Shown: positions 1-6,206, counted from the stretch's first letter. The stretch: 17,714 nt of DNA from DASPJR01 sp035628505 (GCA_035628505.1 DASPJR010000077.1:1-17714); one strand, 5' to 3'. Notes: generated from the sequence alone by a model not told the origin. A program made the numbers and translations.

Positions 1-558
1 AAGCGCTGATTCGGCATCGCGCCGTTCGTTGATTTCTTTCTGCAGGTCAGCATTGGATTTTGTGAGCGCGTCTGTGCGCTCTTTCACGCGCCGCTCCAGT
101 TCTCCCTGTGACCGGCGGTACGCCGTGACTGCACGGCGGTATTTCAGCAGCGAGCGGATACGCACGTCGATGATCGTGTGGTTGAATGGACGCGTGAAGA
201 AATCGTTTGCGCCGGCTTTAAACGCAGCGACCTGCGTGTTGGTATCGTCAGCGTCCCCCAGCAGCACTACAGCGATGTACTGCAGCTCAGGATCGGCCTT
301 TATAGCCCGGCAAAGCTCGCTGGGCTTAAGCTCACCCAGACGACTGTCACAAAGAAGCAGATCGGGCCGCTCGGTTCTCAGAAGCGCGAAAAGGTCTGCA
401 CCGTCGGAGGCGATTGTAACCTGATGCAGTTGCCGTTCGAGAAAGTTAGCCAAGCCCTGCTGAACATCGGGCTCAGCGCTTACAAGTACAATGTTGCCAG
501 GACGTTCGAACGCTTGAGTGCTGACAGCTTCCTTCTCATTACAGGTTTTGTCGCTCAT
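1..558 (-). CDS. Receiver-like (degenerate response regulator) protein, N-terminal part, runs off the left edge
   Basis: Reading leftward from the ATG at 558-556, the frame stays open for 186 codons to the window edge, so the 3' end is missing. Residues about 22-140 have the pattern of a CheY-like receiver: hydrophobic beta-1 (IVLVSAEPDV), a beta-3 aspartate at D71 (LLLCDSRLG), beta-4 (AVVLLGDADD) and beta-5 (DFFTRPF). Several active-site positions are changed. The acidic pair after beta-1 is S27-A28, the Thr/Ser after beta-4 is G101, and the invariant Lys is R123; only D71 is kept. Residues about 150-186 form a charged helical linker (DALTKSNADLQKEINERRDA) of the sort that joins receivers to PAS, kinase or GGDEF domains, so I infer a multidomain signalling protein. 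It lies 124 bases downstream of the sigma gene on the same strand. No strong ribosome binding site is visible before this ATG. The output domain cannot be known from this window. Confidence 0.8.
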   Translation of the reverse strand, partial: MSDKTCNEKEAVSTQAFERPGNIVLVSAEPDVQQGLANFLERQLHQVTIASDGADLFALLRTERPDLLLCDSRLGELKPSELCRAIKADPELQYIAVVLLGDADDTNTQVAAFKAGANDFFTRPFNHTIIDVRIRSLLKYRRAVTAYRRSQGELERRVKERTDALTKSNADLQKEINERRDAESAL

Positions 559-658
559 TGATTGCCGAGCCCGGGAGCGGCGCAGAAAACATCATGTAAA
601 ACACGACTGATAAACAGTACTTGCAAATGCGCACCGAAGGTCGCAATTGCTGGACCGT

Positions 659-678
659 AAAAACATTGCAATTTGCAA
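659..678 (-). terminator. Weak candidate terminator after the sigma factor gene
   Basis: On the minus strand, just past the sigma stop codon, a short AT-rich stem (TTGCA, 3-base loop, TGCAA) is followed one base later by five T. The stem is only 5 bp, so termination would be inefficient at best and the receiver gene downstream could be cotranscribed. Confidence 0.25.
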
Positions 679-682
679 CGAT

Positions 683-1723
683 TTACTTCGATTCGGTATC
701 GGAACGTTCAGGGGCGGGCAGGATAACGCCTGAGCCAGGTTGCTCTGCAGCCGGTTGCGTACGTCGTGAAACAAGCTTGCGCCGACCGGATGCCGAGGAG
801 GGCATCTGTAAACTCGGATCCAGAGACGCTTTGCGAGTCAGATCCTTGATCTTTGGCGCTGGCGCGACAACGCGTGGAAGCGCAAAACCGCTGCGCTCAG
901 CTTCACTGCGGGCCTTGCGCCGCTCCTGGCGTTCGCGCTCCTCGCGCTCATCTTTCTGCTGAAGAAAAATCTGCAGCTTGCGGAGGGCCTGATTCTCAAT
1001 CTGCCTGACGCGCTCACGCGTCAACCCGATGCGCTCGCCAATTTTCTCAAGCGTAAAGGGCTCGCCGTCGGGCGCTGTTTCGCTCGCTGAAAGACCATAG
1101 CGCAATTCTATAATGTGGCGCTCGCGCTCGGTTAAAGCGAACTCGAGTGCGCTGCGCAGCGCTTCGCGGTCGTAGTCTCCGAGCAGCCCTGGCGCCTCTT
1201 CCTTGCTCTGCACGCCTTTTATAAGATCCAGATCGAACGGATTATCTGGATCGCCACTGCGGCCAACCGGAGCGGACGCACTCAGCGCCTGCCGGATGAT
1301 TGCAATTTTACTCGGTGTCAGTTTCAGGAATTTGCCGACCTCTTCCGGGGAAGGCTCGCGGCCGAGCTTCTGAGAAAGAGTGGCTGTAGCGCGCTTCCAG
1401 CGTGTCAGCACTTCGATCATGTAAGCCGGTACACGTACGGACTTAACCTTATTGATGAGGGCGCGACGAATAGTCTGCTTAATCCACCACGACGCGTAAG
1501 TGGAGAATTTACACCCCTGATCCGGTGAAAAGCGGCTGACGGCCTTCAGCAGGCCGAGGTTGCCTTCTTCGATCAGGTCGAGGAACGACATGCCGCGATC
1601 GTTGTAATTTTTTGCGATGCTGACAACCAGGCGTAAATTTGAGCGGATCATGCGGTCGCGAGCTTCCGTATCGCCTTTCGCAATGCGATACGCCAGTTCA
1701 CGTTCCTCCTGCATCGTCAGCAA
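683..1723 (-). CDS. RNA polymerase sigma factor, sigma-70 family (RpoD/RpoS/SigA-like), with long C-terminal tail
   Basis: Directs RNA polymerase to promoters. Counting from the TTG at 1723, region 2 covers residues about 22-92, with core-binding FLDLIEEGNLGLLKAV and the -10 recognition helix TYASWWIKQTIRRAL. Region 3 is about 100-175. Region 4 is about 190-256, with the -35 helix-turn-helix LEKIGERIGLTRERVRQIENQALRKLQ. Region 1.1 is absent, as in primary-like alternative sigma factors. After region 4 comes a 90-residue Arg/Glu- then Pro/Ser-rich tail (257-346), unusual because the family normally ends soon after the HTH. The true start is unclear. The frame encodes recognisable region 1.2 (NDAEVELYLSEISKYK) upstream of the TTG, back to about 1774, and stays open to a TAA at 1798-1796. 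No ATG, GTG or TTG lies in that extension, so 1723 is only the first conventional start. The family call is firm; the group (primary or stationary-phase type) is not resolved. Confidence 0.88.
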   Translation of the reverse strand: MLTMQEERELAYRIAKGDTEARDRMIRSNLRLVVSIAKNYNDRGMSFLDLIEEGNLGLLKAVSRFSPDQGCKFSTYASWWIKQTIRRALINKVKSVRVPAYMIEVLTRWKRATATLSQKLGREPSPEEVGKFLKLTPSKIAIIRQALSASAPVGRSGDPDNPFDLDLIKGVQSKEEAPGLLGDYDREALRSALEFALTERERHIIELRYGLSASETAPDGEPFTLEKIGERIGLTRERVRQIENQALRKLQIFLQQKDEREERERQERRKARSEAERSGFALPRVVAPAPKIKDLTRKASLDPSLQMPSSASGRRKLVSRRTQPAAEQPGSGVILPAPERSDTESK

Positions 1724-1795
1724 CTTGTATTTGCTGATCTCCGAGAGGTAAAGCTCAACTTCCGCGTCGTTGATAGCCGTAGCCGTAATCCTCGT

Positions 1796-1804
1796 TTAGA
1801 GCAT
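1796..1804 (-). other. ATG-CTC-TAA at the expected start of the sigma gene
   Basis: An ATG at 1804-1802 sits 10 bases after a purine-rich GCAGGG (1820-1815) and about 29 bases after the predicted transcript start, so it is well placed for initiation. It is in the same frame as the sigma factor, but its third codon is TAA; after that the frame is open to 683. It may be a premature stop, an assembly error, or a two-codon leader peptide coupled to a non-standard start. Confidence 0.5.
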
Positions 1805-1839
1805 GACGTGCCAACCCTGCTGAACGTCACGAGAAATGC

Positions 1840-1868
1840 AATATATCGGCCAATTCGAAATGCTGCAA
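1840..1868 (-). promoter_or_regulatory. Candidate sigma-70 type promoter for the sigma factor gene
   Basis: Minus strand: TTGCAG (1868-1863), 17-base spacer, TATATT (1845-1840). The -10 box matches the consensus at 5 of 6 positions and the -35 box at 3 of 6. Transcription would start near 1833, giving a short leader before the ATG at 1804. Confidence 0.45.
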
Positions 1869-1955
1869 ACAGAAGGCGCGGGATAATTTCACGCCCCGCA
1901 CGCTCTTGACTGTGCGCGCAAACCGTGTAAACGGGCGCACTTGAAAAAGTGTAGT

Positions 1956-1986
1956 GCCTTTCAGTTATTCCTTGACACCTGAAGGC
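1956..1986 (+). promoter_or_regulatory. Inverted repeat enclosing the -35 box of the HU gene
   Basis: GCCTTTCAG (1956-1964) and CTGAAGGC (1979-1986) are complementary apart from one extra T. They flank 14 bases that contain TTGACA. The position suits a repressor operator, but this is inferred only from symmetry and location. Confidence 0.35.
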
Positions 1987-1999
1987 GCAGTGATAGACC
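1972..1999 (+). promoter_or_regulatory. Candidate promoter for the HU gene
   Basis: A perfect -35 box TTGACA (1972-1977) is followed after 16 bases by TAGACC (1994-1999), a weak -10 (3 of 6). An extended -10 TG dinucleotide at 1991-1992 would compensate. The predicted leader is about 90 bases long. Confidence 0.4.
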
Positions 2000-2084
2000 G
2001 TTGCAGCACAACACAAACGGGGCTTGGCGATGTGGGGCGCTTCTGGACCTGTAAAGTCTAAGTAGTGCCCATTGCGTGATTTAC

Positions 2085-2091
2085 GGGGAGG
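2085..2091 (+). promoter_or_regulatory. Ribosome binding site that fixes the GTG start of the HU gene
   Basis: GGGGAGG lies 6 bases before GTG 2098-2100. There is no in-frame ATG until codon 6, and the conserved HU N-terminus (TKNDMVIEIA) begins right after the GTG. Confidence 0.75.
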
Positions 2092-2097
2092 ACGTCG

Positions 2098-2427
2098 GTG
2101 ACTAAGAACGATATGGTGATTGAAATTGCCAAAAAGACAAACGTGGAACAGCAAAAGGTCAAGCAGATCGTCCAGCTCACGCTTGACAGCATTGTCGACA
2201 TCCTCTCGTCCGAAAAACGCATTGAGCTGCGTAATTTTGGCGTCTTTGAAGTGCGCACACGCAAAGCGCGAAAGGCACGCAATCCGCGCACTGGCGCTGA
2301 AGTTATGGTCCCCAGCAAGCAGGTGGTGACGTTCAAGGCCGGCAAGATCATGGAAGAACGGATCGAGAAAACACCCGCCCCCGTCAAAGCAACGGTCGTT
2401 GCGCCCACCACGCCTGTCGGATCGTAA
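2098..2427 (+). CDS. HU/IHF family DNA-binding protein
   Basis: A small dimeric nucleoid protein that bends DNA. Its 109 residues show the whole family fold: an N-terminal helix pair (residues about 3-40), the strand RIELRNFGVFEV (about 42-53), and the arm RTRKARKARNPRTG, which carries the proline that inserts into the minor groove. The arm is followed by VVTFKAGKIMEERI (about 77-90). The last 18 residues (TPAPVKATVVAPTTPVGS) are an extra low-complexity Pro/Thr/Val tail beyond the usual 90-odd residues. The very basic arm with RNPRTG resembles IHF-like HU proteins of PVC and related bacteria, as family knowledge. The start is GTG with a strong Shine-Dalgarno sequence. The gene stands alone between its own promoter and a terminator-like hairpin, diverging from the sigma gene. 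Whether it should be named hup or ihf cannot be decided from sequence alone. Confidence 0.93.
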   Translation: MTKNDMVIEIAKKTNVEQQKVKQIVQLTLDSIVDILSSEKRIELRNFGVFEVRTRKARKARNPRTGAEVMVPSKQVVTFKAGKIMEERIEKTPAPVKATVVAPTTPVGS

Positions 2428-2447
2428 AACTGTATTCTGCTGCAGCC

Positions 2448-2474
2448 GCGATCCGGCCTAACGCCCCGGATCGC
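2448..2474 (+). terminator. Candidate terminator of the HU gene
   Basis: A perfect 9-bp inverted repeat, GCGATCCGG / CCGGATCGC, with a 9-base loop lies 20 bases after the HU stop codon. The T-rich stretch (TTTTATT) comes only about 17 bases later, so it is not a textbook intrinsic terminator. Confidence 0.5.
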
Positions 2475-2513
2475 TTCCGCGCACCCGCATTTTATTCCAA
2501 GCTTTCGATCAGC

Positions 2514-2536
2514 AGGCCGTCCAATATGGATGGCCT
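2514..2536 (+). repeat. Compact hairpin/palindrome between the HU and ECF sigma genes
   Basis: AGGCCGTCCA (2514-2523), loop ATA, TGGATGGCCT (2527-2536): a 10-bp stem with one G-U pair and a 3-base loop. No T run follows. It could be a protein-binding palindrome upstream of the ECF sigma gene or a transcript-end structure for HU. Confidence 0.5.
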
Positions 2537-2647
2537 CACTCCTTAGCGCTGCAGCTTCAGCCTGCTGCCGCGCCAGAGTAGACGTTTTTGTTTTTGAGCC
2601 ACCGGGACGTGTGCGGTACGATTCTCTCCCGGTCGGCGGCAATTTTT

Positions 2648-3355
2648 ATGTTATCTGGCGGAAAGCGCGAATCCACTTTGACGCAACGTGAGTCTAACAC
2701 TGCGGAAAGCGAGAGGGCCTCAAAGACACAGGAGGCTCCCGCGGCTCAAGTGTCCGCAGGCGAGATGACTGACGAAGGCCTGGTTTTGAAAGCAGCTTCC
2801 GGCGACGGCAGCGCGTTCGAGCAGCTTGTGCTGCGCTACCAGGATCGTGTGTTCAACATCCTCATGCGGATGTGCGGCTCGGCGGACGAGGCGGAGGATC
2901 TGGCGCAGGAAACGTTCTTGAAAGCTTACAGGGCGCTGAATAGTTTCCGGCAGGGCAGCAGTTTTTACACATGGCTTTTCCGCATCGCCGTGAATACCTC
3001 GTTCTCGAGGCGGCGTCAGGAAGGGCGGCGCAAGAGCCACGAAGTCATGCGGCTGGACGCCGCAGGCACCGACGGCGAAGACGGCGAAAAAAGCCTGCGC
3101 GAAGTTGTGGCGGACCGAAGCGCAGAAAACGACCCAACCGGGAACCTTGAAAAGGAGCACATCAGGCAGCGCGTAAAGGAAGGCTTGGAACAGATCGACC
3201 CCGATTACCGGACCATTCTGATCCTGCGCGACATGGAAGGGCTTGATTACGACGCAATTGCTGAAACGCTTTCGATTACGCGTGCGGCAGTAAAATCCAG
3301 GCTGCACCGGGCGCGGCAGGAGATGGCGCGGATTTTAAAAGATTTGAACACCTGA
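2648..3355 (+). CDS. ECF-type RNA polymerase sigma factor (RpoE/SigW-like)
   Basis: Alternative sigma factor of the two-domain extracytoplasmic-function class. From the ATG at 2648 it has 235 residues. Region 2 covers about 55-122 (FEQLVLRYQDRVFNI, DEAEDLAQETFLKAYRALNSF, FYTWLFRIAVN). An acidic/basic linker follows, then region 4 (about 170-232), with YRTILILRDMEGLDYDAIAE and the helix TRAAVKSRLHRARQEM. Residues 1-39 are a polar Ser/Glu/Thr extension not found in typical members. A second in-frame ATG at 2765 sits exactly at the usual family start (MTDEGLVLKA) after AGGCGAG, so the protein may begin there. The anti-sigma gene follows after 85 bases on the same strand, the standard arrangement in which the factor is held inactive at the membrane until a signal arrives. 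The family call is firm; the target genes are unknown. Confidence 0.92.
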   Translation: MLSGGKRESTLTQRESNTAESERASKTQEAPAAQVSAGEMTDEGLVLKAASGDGSAFEQLVLRYQDRVFNILMRMCGSADEAEDLAQETFLKAYRALNSFRQGSSFYTWLFRIAVNTSFSRRRQEGRRKSHEVMRLDAAGTDGEDGEKSLREVVADRSAENDPTGNLEKEHIRQRVKEGLEQIDPDYRTILILRDMEGLDYDAIAETLSITRAAVKSRLHRARQEMARILKDLNT

Positions 3356-3401
3356 TCGGTTGTGCGGTGTTGTTGAAGATGGGCAGGCATTAATAGGAGC
3401 C

Positions 3402-3425
3402 GTTCCGGGAATCGTGTTCCGGAAC
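3402..3425 (+). repeat. GTTCCGG repeat and GTTCCGGAAC palindrome between the ECF sigma and anti-sigma genes
   Basis: GTTCCGG at 3402-3408 recurs 14 bases later as part of the perfect 10-base palindrome GTTCCGGAAC (3416-3425), just before the anti-sigma start. It may be an operator, a translation-control structure, or chance. Confidence 0.35.
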
Positions 3426-3440
3426 ATTTGGGTGCAGATC

Positions 3441-5324
3441 ATGGCTGGCTGCGAAGACTTTGAAGCTGATTTGAGCGCTTTTCTGGACGGTGAACTGACC
3501 GCCCAGGAAAAGTCGGCTCTGGAGCAGCATCTCTCGGGCTGCCTCGCTTGCCGCCGCACGCTCGAAACGCTGCGCACCGTTTCCGGCGCAGTCGGCGACG
3601 TGCCGCGCGTCAAAGCGCCTCCGTCCCTGCTCGAAAAAGTACGCAAGGATGTCGCAAACGAGCCTGCGCTGCGCGAACGGGTCAAGGCCGACATACTCAT
3701 GCTCGCTCCGCCCGAGAGCGATGCGCGCCGCCGTGCTCCCTGGGCTTCCATGATTTTCGGATTGGCCGCACTGGTCCTGCTCTGCCTGCTCGCATTTGTC
3801 ATTCTGCCTGCGGTTTCGCAGCAGATGACGCCGCTTGAGACGGCGGCTGTCTCTCAAAAGGACGATGCCGATCTGAAGATGGGGGCTCTTTCTGAAGGAG
3901 AACCTGCCGCGCAGAATGCGGAGACGAATGCCCTGCGCAAGCTTGAAGCCGACGCAAAACCGCGCGCCGACAATAACGAACAGCCCGCGGCCGATGCGTC
4001 GCGGCCGGCTGCTTCCGACCGTACGGAAAAAGAGCGTGTGGCAACCACTATTTACAAAGCGAAGACCGACGGCGGCACCGTTTCGAAAGCCAGCCCGGCT
4101 CCCAGACCCATGGCTCCCGCAGCCACACCCGCTCCTCCCCCTGCAGAAAAGCCGGCTGCAAAAGCACAGGCCGAACCGCTGGGCCAGCGTCAGCGTGAAC
4201 TGACTCTGAAAGAAACCGAAGGCGGAAACAACGAGGTCAGCCGCCGTCGCACGGCAGTAGTAGAAGAGAAGGGCAAGGCCCCCGCTCTTGATGCAGGCAA
4301 TGCTGCCCGGGCTGCTCGCAACGAAGCAGTGGCTGGCGCAAAAGACGGCCTGCCCGCCGAAAAACTGCGCAAAGCGGCTGACGCTGCGCCTCAGGAATTA
4401 CAGAAGCGTACAGCTGACGAGGCGCCGGCAAACCAGAACGCGGTGGCAGACCGCGCGGCAGAATTCCGGAAAACGGTTGCCGACAAATCAGTGGATGCGC
4501 GGCGCAATACTGGAGAAGCCGCCAAGCAGCAGCAGATTCAGCAGGAAGAACTCGCCGACGCAAAGCGCGATGAGGCTCCGGCTGCCAACCGCCTTCAGCA
4601 GAAGGGTGAATCCCTGGCCGGTAGAGCGGCGCCGGTAGCTCCGCCGGCTCCATCGCGCGTTTCGCAGAAAAAAGCCGAGCTTGCGGCCACTGCTCAGGCG
4701 CCAGCTGAGAAAGTCGCCACTGCCGATCCTGCGGCGGCGGCCGGACAGGCCGGAGGAGCCGGCGCGCAAACACGCGGAGTGGCCGGCAAAGATGATGCGC
4801 TGCGCGCCAAATCAGGAAGCTTTATCGGTGCGCCTCCGGCGGCACCGGCGGCGGGCGCGGCCGCACCTCAGCAGACCGCGGGCGAAATACAAGTGGTCGT
4901 GCTGCGTACTAAGAACCTTGATCTGGCGCTGAGTGAAGTCAAAAAGCTGCTGGCATCCTCAGGAGCGCGTCTTGAGCTCAAGCAGACCGAGCGCGCTGCG
5001 GCGGCAGATGCTCCCGCCAAGAAGAGTGCGGCGACGAACGCAGTTGAACCGGTGCATGAATTCGCCGCGGTGACAACCGGTGATGTCGAGACACTCGCCG
5101 CCCGTCTGCAGGCACTCCAGACCCAGCTTTCCGCTGCATCGTTCGGAGCAAAACCGGCAGCCGCTGCCGAGAGCAAATCAGCGTCAAAGCCGGATGCCGA
5201 ACAGAAAGCCCGCGAGCCGCTGCTAAAGGAAGAACAGCCGGAAAAGCAGTTCGCCCCGGCAGGAGACGCCAATAAGAATGCGCCAGAGCGCCGGCTGGTA
5301 ATCCGTATCGAACTGGTTCCGTGA
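3441..5324 (+). CDS. Membrane-anchored zinc-finger anti-sigma factor with very long Ala-rich extracytoplasmic domain
   Basis: Probable partner that sequesters the ECF sigma encoded just upstream. The N-terminus has the zf-HC2/ZAS signature: C4, then H30-x3-C34-x2-C37 in HLSGCLACRR, with the helix FEADLSAFLDGELTAQE between. One membrane span lies at about residues 104-124 (MIFGLAALVLLCLLAFVILPAV). The rest, about 500 residues, would be outside the cytoplasm. Residues 130-480 are low-complexity Ala/Lys/Glu/Pro/Gln sequence, probably disordered. Around 481-515 comes a segment with beta-alpha character (EIQVVVLRTKNLDLALSEVK), a second helical piece (DVETLAARLQALQTQLSAAS), and the protein ends in a strand (RRLVIRIELVP). 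I chose ATG 3441 because it places the zinc motif at the normal distance; GTG 3414, behind AGGAGC, is in frame and possible. At 627 residues it is far longer than usual anti-sigma factors (about 100-300). Confidence 0.85.
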   Translation: MAGCEDFEADLSAFLDGELTAQEKSALEQHLSGCLACRRTLETLRTVSGAVGDVPRVKAPPSLLEKVRKDVANEPALRERVKADILMLAPPESDARRRAPWASMIFGLAALVLLCLLAFVILPAVSQQMTPLETAAVSQKDDADLKMGALSEGEPAAQNAETNALRKLEADAKPRADNNEQPAADASRPAASDRTEKERVATTIYKAKTDGGTVSKASPAPRPMAPAATPAPPPAEKPAAKAQAEPLGQRQRELTLKETEGGNNEVSRRRTAVVEEKGKAPALDAGNAARAARNEAVAGAKDGLPAEKLRKAADAAPQELQKRTADEAPANQNAVADRAAEFRKTVADKSVDARRNTGEAAKQQQIQQEELADAKRDEAPAANRLQQKGESLAGRAAPVAPPAPSRVSQKKAELAATAQAPAEKVATADPAAAAGQAGGAGAQTRGVAGKDDALRAKSGSFIGAPPAAPAAGAAAPQQTAGEIQVVVLRTKNLDLALSEVKKLLASSGARLELKQTERAAAADAPAKKSAATNAVEPVHEFAAVTTGDVETLAARLQALQTQLSAASFGAKPAAAAESKSASKPDAEQKAREPLLKEEQPEKQFAPAGDANKNAPERRLVIRIELVP

Positions 5325-5417
5325 GCTGCACCCAATCGGTCTTGCAACCTCTTCCACTCTGAGTAGAACCGTCACCTGAGCGCCGTAACGGCCCACGCGC
5401 ATCTGGACGGAGTCATC

Positions 5418-6173
5418 ATGAAAATCGGAATGTTCGGCTATCCCGGCGACCACGTCGAACGCACCCACGCGATGGTCGACGCGCTCAAGGACGCAGGGGC
5501 AAAAAAAATCGTCTGCCTGGGCGGGCTGATCTGGAGCGGCCGGCGCGGTGAAGACGATCAGGGGCCGCCGGCAACGGTGCTGCGCTGGCTGCGCAACAAC
5601 GACATTCCTACGCTGGCGAACGATACCGACCGCCAGATCGCCGGCTGGCGGCTGCAGGCCCTGGACAATATCACCGGCTATATCCAGCCTCGCGTGCGAA
5701 AAATTTTAAGCGCGCTGACGCGAGAGGAAGCGCAGTGGCTTTATTCGCGGCCATCGGCGCTGCCCATCGAAAAGGTCCTGTGCTGTTCAGATAGCCTGAC
5801 GATAGACGCACTCTACCCCGCCCCGCTGACGTCCTACAATGCCAACAAGCTTTTCGGCGTGCTCGAGCAGACTGCAGCGATTTTTCCATCAGCGAATGGA
5901 CCGTCATTAATCGTGACGAAGGAAACTGAGAAGCTGATCGAGGCGTCCACATTCGACGGAATCGACGTGCGGATCGACGCCCGCAAATTTGCTGCGATCA
6001 TCGGCGGAATCGCTGGAACGACGCCGCTGAACAGCGACGTCAGCTGGGGCGCCATCGTCGATTCAGAAGCGACGCAGCTTTCAATGCTCTGCCTGGATGC
6101 AAAGACGCTGAAAAAAGTCCCAGAACGTGGCGCGATCCTGATTCAGCGCAGCGAGCTCAACTGGCGGGGCTAA
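5418..6173 (+). CDS. Metallophosphoesterase-fold protein lacking metal ligands
   Basis: 251 residues, starting at ATG 5418 after GGACGGAG with good spacing. The layout resembles small calcineurin-like phosphoesterases of the YfcE/ApaH-like type: an N-terminal strand MKIGMFGYPGDHVERTHAMVDAL, then AKKIVCLGGLIWSG where family members have RIVCLGDLVGYG. Next is IPTLANDTDRQI where GNHD is expected, and near residues 195-225 IIGGIAGTTPLNSDVSWGAIVD where members have a glycine-rich NPGSVG...SYAILD segment. The metal-binding residues are missing: no Asp-x-His after strand 1, Gly in place of Asp in GDLV, no His in the GNHD position, and no GHTH motif. Enzyme activity by the usual mechanism is therefore unlikely. 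It lies 93 bases downstream of the anti-sigma gene on the same strand and converges on lhr. The resemblance is from memory of the family; a structure comparison would be needed to confirm it. Confidence 0.6.
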   Translation: MKIGMFGYPGDHVERTHAMVDALKDAGAKKIVCLGGLIWSGRRGEDDQGPPATVLRWLRNNDIPTLANDTDRQIAGWRLQALDNITGYIQPRVRKILSALTREEAQWLYSRPSALPIEKVLCCSDSLTIDALYPAPLTSYNANKLFGVLEQTAAIFPSANGPSLIVTKETEKLIEASTFDGIDVRIDARKFAAIIGGIAGTTPLNSDVSWGAIVDSEATQLSMLCLDAKTLKKVPERGAILIQRSELNWRG

Positions 6174-6206
6174 GGTTCTGGCTCTTGGCGCTTGAAAATT
6201 ACCCCT

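Larger units (their letters stand above)
1869..2084. other. Divergent intergenic region between the sigma gene and the HU gene
   Basis: No gene is supported on either strand; the open frames that cross it are shadows of the HU gene. It contains the forward promoter and inverted repeat listed separately and an estimated leader of about 90 bases before HU. I see no recognisable riboswitch or small RNA. Confidence 0.6.

Noticed and set aside
29..561. Plus-strand open frames of 131 and 127 codons at the left end
   Set aside because: Both are antisense to the receiver-like gene, which runs unbroken from 558 to the edge and has a recognisable domain.
1717..2154. 145-codon minus-strand open frame upstream of the sigma gene
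   Set aside because: It is out of frame with the sigma factor, covers the divergent promoter region and has no conserved content.
2058..2642. 194-codon minus-strand open frame
   Set aside because: It covers the HU gene and its terminator-like hairpin in antisense; HU has a clear ribosome site and a conserved fold.
3799..4773. Several overlapping frames opposite and within the anti-sigma tail
   Set aside because: They result from the GC- and Ala-rich low-complexity coding sequence; none has a domain or ribosome site.
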